Shown here piece after piece: positions 55,429 to 63,619 of a DNA stretch of 64,000 nucleotides. Made by a program: the position numbers and the translations under genes. The stretch's first letter is position 1; every line of letters starts with the position of its first letter. The notes below the pieces were generated by a model. The model saw nothing but the letters and a program-made list of their open reading frames with translations. It was not told the DNA's origin and did not search any database. The stretch is from contig NZ_JACZEP010000018.1 in assembly GCF_014863355.1 (NCBI RefSeq), positions 1 through 64,000 of the forward strand, given 5' to 3'. The stretch comes from Aminobacter carboxidus. Lineage in GTDB: Bacteria; Pseudomonadota; Alphaproteobacteria; Rhizobiales; Rhizobiaceae.

Positions 55429-56055
55429 TCACTTCGGGCGTATCAATGCCCGCGTCGTGCTGCTGCCGACCTCGCCCGAGGCCACCACCAAAAACGCCCG
55501 CGCCCCGACAGGGCCGGCGCTGGTTCCCACGCTGGTAAGCGAGTGCGGAACATCGCCGGCATAACGCGCCGTTTCGCCGGCGCGGACCCGCATTTCGTTG
55601 CCGGCGCTGCGCACCACGATCTCGCCTTCGGTGCAGTGCAGGTGCTCGATGGTACCAGCGCCATGCGGATCGCTGATAAGCTTGCCTTGAGGCTCGAAGC
55701 TCAGCAGGTACCATTCGATCAAAGGCACCATGCCGGCTGGCGACAGGATCTGCAGGGTGCAGCTGCCGTCGGCGCTGCGGATCGTCGGCGTCAGGTTCTC
55801 CGGCTGCAGGTCGATGCGGTCGCCGCGCTCTTCGGAGGCGCCGCTGATCAGGCTGTTGAGGTCGATGTTGAGCGCCCGGGTGAGGTGCCACAACGTGCCG
55901 TAGGTCGGGTTGGCATTGCCGCGTTCGATCTCCGACAGCATCGAGCGCGACACGCCCGACTTCGTCGCCAGATCGGCGAGCGTCAGCTTCTGCTGTTTCC
56001 GGTACGCCTGCAGGCGTGGCCCGATCTCCGGCGGATTGACCGAATGCATGTTCAT
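55429..56055 (-). CDS. XRE-HTH regulator with C-terminal cupin
   Basis: The 208-residue protein has an XRE helix-turn-helix at residues about 12-67 (RKQQKLTLADLATKSGVSRS, IERGNANPTYGTLWHL) and a cupin domain (residues about 110-190) with IEHLHCTEGEIVVRSAGNEM and ARYAGDVPHSLTS. This plan is shared with PuuR-type regulators of putrescine and amino-acid catabolism, in which the cupin binds the effector. It lies inside the operon, 67 bases before the octopine-dehydrogenase gene and 30 after the AhpD-like gene. It is likely a feedback control on this cluster. Confidence 0.85.
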   Translation of the reverse strand: MNMHSVNPPEIGPRLQAYRKQQKLTLADLATKSGVSRSMLSEIERGNANPTYGTLWHLTRALNIDLNSLISGASEERGDRIDLQPENLTPTIRSADGSCTLQILSPAGMVPLIEWYLLSFEPQGKLISDPHGAGTIEHLHCTEGEIVVRSAGNEMRVRAGETARYAGDVPHSLTSVGTSAGPVGARAFLVVASGEVGSSTTRALIRPK

Positions 56056-56085
56056 TCCGATGCTCCCTTCCGACGCCTCGGGCAG

Positions 56086-56661
56086 TTATTCGGCGATCGG
56101 CTCTCCAAGTGTGTGCATCAGCCGGTTGGCCCAGCCGAACAGCGACGACGACAGGATCAGGTCGAGGATCTCGTCCTTGCCGAGCCCGGCATCGACAAGC
56201 GCCTGCATGTCCGAAGCATCGGCATCGGAGGGGCATTTCGACAGCTTGACCGAAAAATCGAGGATCGCCTTCAATCGCGGCTCGATCTCCGCGTCGACGC
56301 CATCGGCGAAAATCGCCGCAATGACCGTCTCGTCCTTGGCCAGCTGGTTGTAACGGCTGGCATGCACGGCGGCGCAATAGATGCAGCGGTTGACGATCGA
56401 AGCACCCACGGCGCCGATCTCGCGCTCGGCGCGCGACAGGCCGCCCTTGTTGTACATCACGCCGTTGAACAGCGGCGAACGGTGCGTCAGCGTCTCAACG
56501 TCATGCGCCAGCACCAGCACGTAGTCCGACACCTTGGTGTTGGACGGCGTGATCTTGAGCGCTTCGAGCTGCGCGGCACTTGCCTCGGCAAGGTCGAGCG
56601 GCTTGACGTAAGGCTTCCACTCGGGGATTGCCGTGGTGAATTCGTGAACGACCTTGCTCAT
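56086..56661 (-). CDS. Alkylhydroperoxidase/CMD-domain protein (Avi_7169-like)
   Basis: The 191-residue AhpD-fold protein has the redox pair and base in CIYCAAVHASRYNQL: Cys93, Cys96 and His100. Later helices (LVDAGLGKDEILDLILSSSLF, WANRLMHTLGE) match the group described as Avi_7169-type alkylhydroperoxidase domain proteins. AhpD proteins reduce peroxides with a lipoyl-type partner; this one may act instead on a pathway intermediate. Its start overlaps the stop of the next CMD gene by four bases, so the pair is coupled. Confidence 0.82.
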   Translation of the reverse strand: MSKVVHEFTTAIPEWKPYVKPLDLAEASAAQLEALKITPSNTKVSDYVLVLAHDVETLTHRSPLFNGVMYNKGGLSRAEREIGAVGASIVNRCIYCAAVHASRYNQLAKDETVIAAIFADGVDAEIEPRLKAILDFSVKLSKCPSDADASDMQALVDAGLGKDEILDLILSSSLFGWANRLMHTLGEPIAE

Positions 56662-57158
56662 GCCAGCCCCCGCATCAGCCGCAGCCCGGCGGCAACTCTG
56701 ATCTGATAGCTGACGAAGGCAACGAGCTCGGACAGCCGCACGATGTCGGCGTCAGTGAGGCCGGCCTCCTGCAGCAATTCGATGTCGCGCCGCGTCGCAT
56801 CCTTGGGCGCATGCGCTACCAGGTCGACATGCCGGATCAGTGCCTTGAGCCTGATGTCGCTGCCGCCGTCGAACCAGATGTCGGCAATGCGCGCCGTGTC
56901 GCTGGACGGACCGGCACTGTCGAGCAGGGCTTCGAAATGCTCCTCGAAATCCTTGTCGTCGTTGATCTTGGCGATGCGGCAGGCAAGTGCCGCGCGCTCG
57001 GCATGCGTGAGCCCGCCAGATGCAACCGGCGTCAACGCGCCGTCGTGCGTTTGTTGCGTCAGCGCCATGATGTCGGCGCGTCCGGCCACCACCTCGGCCA
57101 GCGCGCTGCCCGGCTCGATGCCGACGATTGCGGCGATGACATCGTTGTTTTCGGCCAT
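56658..57158 (-). CDS. CMD-domain protein without the AhpD cysteine pair (Avi_7170-like)
   Basis: The 166-residue protein is the same fold as its neighbour but has only one cysteine (ERAALACRIAKINDDKDFEE) and no CxxC. The end (LTDADIVRLSELVAFVSYQI) resembles the CMD group called Avi_7170-type. It probably partners with the CxxC protein, one subunit catalytic and one structural. It begins nine bases after the monooxygenase gene. Together they suggest that a peroxide-like or reactive carbonyl product arises from that enzyme. Confidence 0.78.
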   Translation of the reverse strand: MAENNDVIAAIVGIEPGSALAEVVAGRADIMALTQQTHDGALTPVASGGLTHAERAALACRIAKINDDKDFEEHFEALLDSAGPSSDTARIADIWFDGGSDIRLKALIRHVDLVAHAPKDATRRDIELLQEAGLTDADIVRLSELVAFVSYQIRVAAGLRLMRGLA

Positions 57159-57167
57159 GCCGTCCTC

Positions 57168-58661
57168 CTATGCCTGCTTGCGGACGGTCGTCCGCGCATC
57201 GTCCGGCAGGGGCGATGCCGTCCACTCGTCGCCGCGCAGCTCGGGCGTGTCATAGTCGAGCAGGCGCTGCCAGTACTGGCCGAAATTCTCGGTGTAGAGC
57301 TTGGCCGCGATCTCGCGCGCCAGCAGCGCCGCACCTTCGCTGATGCCGGGAATGTCGCCGCTCATCTTGCCGAGGCTGGCGGCGGCGCCCGAGTTGAAGC
57401 TGTGAATGTTGGCAAGCCAAGGCGCTTGCCCCGGCTCGCGTTCGAGGAAGGTGAAATCGCCGGCGAGATAGGGGTAATTGCCGAGCTCGGTGTTTTCCTG
57501 GCCCTCGGGCGGCGTGAACCGGTCCTGCCACAACAGAATCTTGTCGGCGTAGCCGTCGAGTTCCTTGCGCGCCAGCGGATCGACACCGAAGCCGGTGCCG
57601 AGGATCAGGAAGTCACAGCGAACCGCCTTGCCCTGCGAGGTCGAAATGACGATCTCGTCGCCGTCGAGCGCGGTCGTTTCGACAGCTGCATCGAAATGGA
57701 AATAGGCATTCGGATGCCGGCTGACGCGCATCGTCGAGCCGCGCGGCGCCGGTGTCTGGGTGCGCAACGAGTAGTTCATGATCTGCCAGCGCCTGGCATC
57801 CCCGAGTTGCGGGAAAGCTGCGGTGAAGCCGAACGAGCCGATGCCCATCAGCTTGTTGACGCATGGCATCTCCTTGCGCCTGATAAGATGGCGCACTTCG
57901 GCTGCCCCTGCTTCCAGCGCCTCGGCGGCATTGTCGACGGCAGACGCGCCGACACCGACAACCACGACACGCTTGCCGCGCAGCGCGGCGAAGTCTATGT
58001 CGTCAGAGGAATGGGCCCAGTATTTGCGCGGCAGCGCGTCGACAAAGCCGGGAATGCTGGGATGCCCCATGCCGTCGCGGCCGGTCGCCATCACCACCTT
58101 GCGGGCCAGCACCGACTTTTCGGCCGCGCCTGAAAGCGTCAGCCGCATCAGGTCACCTTCGGGCAGGATTGTCTTGACCTCGACGCCGTTTTCGACCGGC
58201 AGGTCGAGCACCTTGCGGTACCACCTGAGGTATTCCATCCACATCGGGCGCGGGATCTTGTCGAGTTCGGCCCAGGTCGCGTTGCCGAACTGGGCGACGT
58301 ACCAGGCACGGAAGGTCAGCGACGCCATGCCATAGGCCGGCCCGGTCAGTTGCTTGGGCGAGCGCAGCGTCTCCATGCGCGCATAGGTCAGCCACGGCCC
58401 TTCGAAGCCCTCGGGGCTACGGTCGAAGATGCGGATGTTCTGGATGCCTGCGCCGATCAGCGCGAAGCTGGCAACCATGCCGCACATGCCGCCGCCGATG
58501 ACGACGACGTCGTGGACCTGCTCTTCAGCTTCGGCAGCGGTCGGCACCACCCAGTTCGACGGCGGATAGCACAGGCAGGCGAGGTCATCGCGAACGCGTT
58601 GCTCGAGCTCGGCCAGGCCGGTGGCGGCCGATTGCAGCGGCGCTTGTACGTCAAACGCCAT
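57168..58661 (-). CDS. FAD/NAD(P)-binding monooxygenase-like oxidoreductase
   Basis: The 497-residue enzyme has an FAD motif VVVIGGGMCGMVASFALI near residue 50, a fingerprint segment near WLTYARMETLRSPKQLTG, and a second dinucleotide motif VVVVGVGASAVDNAAEAL near residue 230, the plan of flavin monooxygenases and N-hydroxylating enzymes. Family members insert one O into amines, ketones or sulfides. The start at 58661 has AGGGG six bases upstream; an ATG 11 codons before is possible. Placement in an amine-import operon fits N-oxygenation or oxidative cleavage. Confidence 0.8.
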   Translation of the reverse strand: MAFDVQAPLQSAATGLAELEQRVRDDLACLCYPPSNWVVPTAAEAEEQVHDVVVIGGGMCGMVASFALIGAGIQNIRIFDRSPEGFEGPWLTYARMETLRSPKQLTGPAYGMASLTFRAWYVAQFGNATWAELDKIPRPMWMEYLRWYRKVLDLPVENGVEVKTILPEGDLMRLTLSGAAEKSVLARKVVMATGRDGMGHPSIPGFVDALPRKYWAHSSDDIDFAALRGKRVVVVGVGASAVDNAAEALEAGAAEVRHLIRRKEMPCVNKLMGIGSFGFTAAFPQLGDARRWQIMNYSLRTQTPAPRGSTMRVSRHPNAYFHFDAAVETTALDGDEIVISTSQGKAVRCDFLILGTGFGVDPLARKELDGYADKILLWQDRFTPPEGQENTELGNYPYLAGDFTFLEREPGQAPWLANIHSFNSGAAASLGKMSGDIPGISEGAALLAREIAAKLYTENFGQYWQRLLDYDTPELRGDEWTASPLPDDARTTVRKQA

Positions 58662-58756
58662 GGGTCGCCCCTGATGTCCGGTCGAAATCATCATGTCGCA
58701 TGTCCTGCCCTGCCTGCTGTCGGCCCACATCGTCGCCAGTGCGGGCCGTTGTCTTC

Positions 58757-59842
58757 TCAGTTGTGCGCGTGGCGGTCGGGGATGACCGTCGTCGTCTCGG
58801 GCTTCCAGCCGACCCAGATTTCTTCGCCATTGAGCTGGGCAACGTCGGCGGGGTGGACCAGCGCATTGAGCATGGCGCCATCCGCAACCTCGACCGAAAG
58901 CGATGTGTGATTGCCCTTGAACACCCGCTGGCGGACCTTGCCCTTGATGCGGTTGCCGCTCGTCGGTTCCTCGGCCGAGCAGTGGATCGCCTCCGGGCGC
59001 AGTACGACATAAAGGTGATCGCCGGTCTTGGGCGCGAGCCCGCCCTGTGCCGCCTTGATGGTGATGCCGTTCCAGTTCAGCGCGGTCGTGTCGCCTTCGG
59101 TGCCGACAACGGTGCTGCGCAGAAGGTTGGTCTCGCCGATGAAATTGGCGACGAAGACCGAGCCGGGGCGACCATAAAGCGTGTTGGGGTCGCCCATCTG
59201 CTCGATCTTGCCCTTGTTCATGACAACGATCGTGTCGGACATGGTCAGTGCTTCTTCCTGATCGTGGGTCACGAACATGAAGGTCTTGCCGGTCTTTTCC
59301 TGGATCGACTTGAGTTCGATCTGCATCTGCTGGCGCAGCTTGGCGTCGAGCGCCGACAGCGGCTCGTCGAGCAGCAGCACTTCCGGATCCGGTGCCAGGG
59401 CACGCATCAGCGCCACGCGCTGGCGCTGGCCACCGGACAGCTCCGCCGGCAGCCGCTTGGCGTAATCCTGCAGTTGGACCAGTTCGAGCAGCTCGTTCAC
59501 CCGGCGGTGAATATGCTGGTTGTCGAGCCCCTTCAGCTCGAGGCCGAAAGCGATGTTCTTGGCAACGCTCATATGCGGAAACAGCGCGTAGTCCTGGAAC
59601 ACGATGTTGACGTTGCGCTTGTTGGGCGGAACACGCGTCACATCCTTGCCGCCGAGCAGGATGTGCCCGGAGTTCGGCGTCTCGAAACCGCCGAGCATGC
59701 GCAGCGAGGTCGACTTGCCGCAGCCGGAGGGTCCGAGCAGGGTGACGAACTTGCCCGCCTCGATGCTGAGGTTCAGGTTTTCGACGGCAACATGCTTGCC
59801 GTAGCTCTTGGTGACGTTGTCGAACTGGACGACGGGTTGCAT
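58757..59842 (-). CDS. Polyamine-type ABC importer, ATP-binding protein (PotA-like)
   Basis: The 361-residue ATPase has Walker A GPSGCGKST near residue 37, signature LSGGQRQR, Walker B VLLLDEPLSALDAKLR and the switch His of FVTHDQEEA, then a C-terminal TOBE-type domain (residues about 245-355). That places it in the PotA/FbpC/spermidine-putrescine group. Its start overlaps the stop of the permease gene before it (TGATG). The cargo is probably a polyamine or related amine. Confidence 0.9.
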   Translation of the reverse strand: MQPVVQFDNVTKSYGKHVAVENLNLSIEAGKFVTLLGPSGCGKSTSLRMLGGFETPNSGHILLGGKDVTRVPPNKRNVNIVFQDYALFPHMSVAKNIAFGLELKGLDNQHIHRRVNELLELVQLQDYAKRLPAELSGGQRQRVALMRALAPDPEVLLLDEPLSALDAKLRQQMQIELKSIQEKTGKTFMFVTHDQEEALTMSDTIVVMNKGKIEQMGDPNTLYGRPGSVFVANFIGETNLLRSTVVGTEGDTTALNWNGITIKAAQGGLAPKTGDHLYVVLRPEAIHCSAEEPTSGNRIKGKVRQRVFKGNHTSLSVEVADGAMLNALVHPADVAQLNGEEIWVGWKPETTTVIPDRHAHN

Positions 59843-60636
59843 CAGCGGGTCCTCGCGCGGCGGGTCAGGTATTCGGCGTAAAGTCCGACGGCGGCGGTAA
59901 CCACCAGGACGAGTGTCGCCATTGCGTTGATTTCGGGAGACATGCCGCCCTGCACCTTGGCGAAGATCAGCATGGGAAGGGTCGGGCGATAGCCGCCCAG
60001 GAAGAAGGTGCGGACGAAGTCGTCGATCGACAACAGCACGCAGAAGATCATGCCGCCGACCAGTGCTGGCCCGAGATAGGGCAGTGTGATGCGGAAGAAG
60101 GCAACGACACTGTCGGCACCGAGGTCACGCGCGGCATCGACGAGATTGCCAGGCATCGAGCGCAGCCGGGTCAGCGCCATCACCACCACAAAGGGCACGG
60201 CGTGCACGGTGTGGCCGAGGATGATGGCGGCGGTTCCCGTCGGCATGTCGATTGTCGAGATGAAGATGCGCAGCGAGATCGCCGAGATCATGCCGGGCAC
60301 GACCGCCGGAAGGCAGGCGAGCGCGAAGATGATGACCTGGCCCTTGATGCCTTCGGCGACGATCAGCATGGCAATCCATGTGCCGAGCGTCGTTGCGGCC
60401 AAGGTCGAGGCGGCGGCGATCATCACCGAATACAGGCAGGCCTCCAGAAACTGCTTGTCCGCCATTACCTTGGCGTACCAGTCCAGGGTCCAGTCGCCGA
60501 TCGGAAAGGCGACGAAATTGGCGTCCTTGAAGCTCATCGCCATCATCAGCGTCAGCGGCAGAAGCAGGTAGAGCAGGAAGGCCCAGTAGAACGCGGTCAG
60601 CGTGGTGCGCGGCGCGTCGGAAATCATGTTGCGCAT
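59842..60636 (-). CDS. Polyamine-type ABC importer permease (PotC-like)
   Basis: The 264-residue protein has about six membrane helices and the coupling motif DAARDLGADSVVAFFRITLP, the EAA loop of PotC. AAAGGAG nine bases before 60636 supports the start, and the earlier open frame does not match. The gene starts where the other permease stops. It pairs with the PotB-like subunit to form the membrane channel. Confidence 0.9.
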   Translation of the reverse strand: MRNMISDAPRTTLTAFYWAFLLYLLLPLTLMMAMSFKDANFVAFPIGDWTLDWYAKVMADKQFLEACLYSVMIAAASTLAATTLGTWIAMLIVAEGIKGQVIIFALACLPAVVPGMISAISLRIFISTIDMPTGTAAIILGHTVHAVPFVVVMALTRLRSMPGNLVDAARDLGADSVVAFFRITLPYLGPALVGGMIFCVLLSIDDFVRTFFLGGYRPTLPMLIFAKVQGGMSPEINAMATLVLVVTAAVGLYAEYLTRRARTR

Positions 60637-61625
60637 CAGAATGCACTCCTTTTTTTGCCGCCGACGAGGCGCATGAAGATGCCAGCCGTGATCAGGGCGG
60701 TGACCAGCATGATCAGTGCGAAGGCGGCACCGACGGGCCACTTATCGCTGGCGCCGTGGAAGAAGCCGCTGATCGTTTCGGGAAACAGCACGGTGGTCGG
60801 GCCACCGAGCAACATCGGCGTGGCAAAGACACCGATGCAGGTCAGGAACACCAGCGAACAGCCAGACACGATGCCGTCCTTGGAAAGCGGCAGGATGATC
60901 CTGCGGAAGCGTGTGAACGGACCGGCGCCAAGGTCGGCGGCAGCATCCAGATACTGGGACGGAATCTTCTCGATCGCCGAATAGAGCGGCAAAAGCATGT
61001 ACAGGCAGATCAGGTAGACCAGGCCGAAGCCGAGCGAGAACGAGGTGTAGAGCATCGGGATCGGCCGATCGATCAGCCCGATCTCGCGCAGCAGCACGTT
61101 GACCGCACCGCGATTGGCGAGAAGCATGATCACCGAGAAGGTGCGGATCAGCTCACCCGCCCAGAACGGCACCAGCAGAAGCAGCAGCGCCTTGGAGCGG
61201 CCTTCCGGCTTGACGATCTTGGCGACGTAATAGGCGACTGGATAGACGACGACGAGGGTGACCGCTGTCGCTGCCGTTGCGAAGATGAAGCTCTTGATCA
61301 ACGGCGTGAAATAGAGCGATTCCCTGAAGAAGATCGCGTAGTTGTCGAAGGTGAAACGCGACTCCACGCCCGGCTGGACCGGGTAGTGGGACAAAAGGCT
61401 GATCTTCAGCATCTGATAGATCGGCCCGACATGCAGCATGATCAGCCAGATCAGCGGCACGCCGGCCAGAAGGATGATCCGGCCGATGCGCGACTCCACC
61501 GCGGCCCCCAGCGTGTGCTGGTAAAGCGCGGAATTGACCACCTTGGCGATGCCGGTCGAATACCTGGGCACGGACGCGTCGCGCCCTGCCCCGTAGCCGG
61601 CTGTCGTGTTGCTACTCACCATCAA
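60636..61625 (-). CDS. Polyamine-type ABC importer permease (PotB-like)
   Basis: The 329-residue protein has an extra N-terminal soluble stretch (residues 1-40), about six membrane helices and an EAA loop DAAADLGAGPFTRFRRIILP. It matches PotB/PotH subunits. The gene follows a 254-base gap with a mosaic repeat after the binding-protein gene and overlaps the next permease by one base. Translation in this unit is tightly coupled. Confidence 0.9.
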   Translation of the reverse strand: MMVSSNTTAGYGAGRDASVPRYSTGIAKVVNSALYQHTLGAAVESRIGRIILLAGVPLIWLIMLHVGPIYQMLKISLLSHYPVQPGVESRFTFDNYAIFFRESLYFTPLIKSFIFATAATAVTLVVVYPVAYYVAKIVKPEGRSKALLLLLVPFWAGELIRTFSVIMLLANRGAVNVLLREIGLIDRPIPMLYTSFSLGFGLVYLICLYMLLPLYSAIEKIPSQYLDAAADLGAGPFTRFRRIILPLSKDGIVSGCSLVFLTCIGVFATPMLLGGPTTVLFPETISGFFHGASDKWPVGAAFALIMLVTALITAGIFMRLVGGKKRSAF

Positions 61626-61697
61626 ACAATCTCGGTTGGCGCAGCCCGACCGGTGCCGCGGGCACTGCCGGCAGGTCAGTCATAGCGCGTTGTGGGA

Positions 61698-61800
61698 TTA
61701 CAGCGCCGCGCGTCCTCCACGACGCGCTAAGGACGCTGTAACTCTCTGAACCGGTGCATGAGCCTATCCGAAAATCGAGCCCGATTTCCGGGATCATGCA
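61698..61800. repeat. Two adjoining palindromic mosaic-repeat modules
   Basis: The first module, 61698-61741, has arms TTACAGCG and CGCTGTAA around GCGCGTC/GACGCGC. The second, 61755-61800, has arms TGCATGA and TCATGCA around AAATCG/CGATTT. These sequences resemble dispersed palindromic repeats of Rhizobiales. They sit inside the operon, between the binding-protein and permease genes. Confidence 0.7.
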
Positions 61801-61816
61801 CATGACAGGCCGGCTG

Positions 61817-61852
61817 CCTGTCCCGGAGATCGTCGCAGCGCTCCGGGACAGG
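61817..61852 (-). terminator. Intercistronic hairpin after the binding-protein gene
   Basis: CCTGTCCCGGAG (61817-61828) and CTCCGGGACAGG (61841-61852) form a perfect 12-bp stem around a 12-base loop, 28 bases after the binding-protein stop. Such hairpins partly stop transcription or protect the 3' end, so the periplasmic protein is made in excess over the permeases. Confidence 0.75.
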
Positions 61853-61879
61853 CGATAGGCCATGCGAGGCTTTGCCTCG

Positions 61880-62989
61880 TCAGGCCGCTTTGACCTCTGC
61901 GGTCGCGCGGTCGATCATCTCGTTCTTCATGTCGCGATTGACCGACGAGAAGAACACGATGCGCTCAAGCTCTTCCTGCGGCAGCGTCGAGGCGAGCTTT
62001 TCGCGGTCGTTGAGCAGGTCGGCGACGCCGTTGATCGTCGAGCTGTAGCCCGACTGGCGGGTCATCGCAGCACCCACTTCCGGGCTTGCCAGCACGGCAT
62101 CGAGCAGCTTGTAGGCGTTCTCGGCGTTGGGCGCGTTGTTGACGACGTTGAGCGTATAGCAGAAGCCGAACGTGCCTTCCTTCGGCACCGACAGCTGGAT
62201 CGGGTGACCGTCCATGATCAGCTTGGCGGCCGGACCCGACCACGAATGGCCGAGATAGATGTCCTCGTTGATGAACATCTGCTGCACTTCCGAGCCGGCG
62301 TCATAGTACTTGCGCACCATGTCCTTGTGCTTGATCAGGAAGTCGCGCGCTTCGTTGGTCGCCTTCTGCGCCACGTCGGCCTTGTCGACATAGCTGACGA
62401 AGTCGCCGTCATGGCCGAGATACTGCATGACGATGGTCATGAAATCGCTGACGATGTAGGAGGTCTGGCCCTTGTACTGCGGGTCGAACATGATCTCCCA
62501 GCTCGGCGCATCCTTGACGTAGTCGACGTTGCGGGCGAGGCCCTCATAGCCGGCGAGAATCGGCAGGCCCCAGAGATTGTTGTCGACGCGCGCCCAGGGC
62601 GCATCCTGGTAAGCGGTGTTGAGGTTCTTCCAGTTCGAGATCTTGCCGGTGTCGAGCGGCTGCAGCAGCTTCGAGGCGATGAACTGCGTGTAACGGTGGC
62701 CGGCAACAGTGACGATGTCGGTTGAAGGATTGGCGCCTTCGGCAGTCAGCAGATTGTACTGCTTGCCCTGGTCATCGGTCAGCCGGATGTTGACCTGAAT
62801 GCCGGTGTCTTTCTGGAACTTGTCGAGGAATTCCTGCGGCAGGAACTTGTCATAGGTGGTGATGTTGAGCACGCCGTTGGCGGCCCAGCCGGGGGTCGGG
62901 CGGATCACGGCAGGCATGGCAAGAGCAGCGGCGCCACCACCAAGCATCTTCAGCGCGGTACGGCGGTTCGGTACCAGAATATTGTTCAT
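61880..62989 (-). CDS. Polyamine-type ABC importer, periplasmic binding protein (PotD-like)
   Basis: The 369-residue protein has a twin-arginine-like export signal (PNRRTALKMLGGGAAALAMP), then a mature PotD-type fold starting WAANGVLNITTYDKFLPQEF. LSRS-like hinge residues and aromatic positions (TTYDKF, GYEGLARNVDYV, WSGPAAKL) fit polyamine/opine binders. GGGGAA precedes the ATG at 62989. It is the first gene of the minus-strand unit, so the promoter and control sites lie in 62990-63600. Confidence 0.88.
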   Translation of the reverse strand: MNNILVPNRRTALKMLGGGAAALAMPAVIRPTPGWAANGVLNITTYDKFLPQEFLDKFQKDTGIQVNIRLTDDQGKQYNLLTAEGANPSTDIVTVAGHRYTQFIASKLLQPLDTGKISNWKNLNTAYQDAPWARVDNNLWGLPILAGYEGLARNVDYVKDAPSWEIMFDPQYKGQTSYIVSDFMTIVMQYLGHDGDFVSYVDKADVAQKATNEARDFLIKHKDMVRKYYDAGSEVQQMFINEDIYLGHSWSGPAAKLIMDGHPIQLSVPKEGTFGFCYTLNVVNNAPNAENAYKLLDAVLASPEVGAAMTRQSGYSSTINGVADLLNDREKLASTLPQEELERIVFFSSVNRDMKNEMIDRATAEVKAA

Positions 62990-63619
62990 TATGTTCCCCA
63001 TTTGGATAATATCGATCACGCGCACGGCTTTTACCGCGCAATAAAACCCGCCCTCACGCAGCCGAATGGACTGCGCGACCGACAAGCCGGCGAAGAGGTA
63101 TTCTCAGTGGTATTTTATAGACTACTAATGAACTGGCGCAAAGTCCTCCACCAAGCCAGTTCTGGATTCCGACATTCCGTCCGTAAATTCCACTAAACTG
63201 GAATTTTTCTCTAAACCGGACAAATGTCAAGCATTGTTAGAAAGAATCTTGTTTGCCCACCAACATCTGTCGGCGGCAGCACACACTGCCCGGCGTGCGC
63301 AATCCCGCAGCCGAACGAGTGGCGACCAATCGGATCCGATCTTCGCGGATCCGCGATACGCGGTATGGCAGCTACATCTTGGCCCAAGGGCTAGGCCACA
63401 GCGGCGCAGCTCTTCTGCTCCTCAGCCGAAACGCTGACTTCGACTCAGTCACCGGCAAAGCATGGACTGAAGAAACAAGGTTGAGGCGGCGTGGAGGAGC
63501 GTCAATCCCTCACAGGTCCGGGAACCGTCCTGGTTAAACTTGCTCACGCCTGCCACGAACATGATACATGTATGCGCCGGCTTCAACCGGGAACCTGTCC
63601 GTTCAACCTGCCGCTGTCG
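62990..63619. promoter_or_regulatory. Promoter region of the importer operon with an inverted repeat
   Basis: The 630 bases have no supported gene. AATTCCA (63186-63192), CTAAAC, TGGAATT (63199-63205) is a perfect 7-bp inverted repeat in an AT-rich patch, about 200 bases before the binding-protein start. It is a candidate operator for the GntR regulator next door. The remainder to 63600 shows nothing clear. Confidence 0.5.

Noticed and set aside
63253-63537. A 94-codon frame upstream of the importer operon
   Set aside because: Arg/Ser-rich, no ribosome site and no domain; treated as promoter region.
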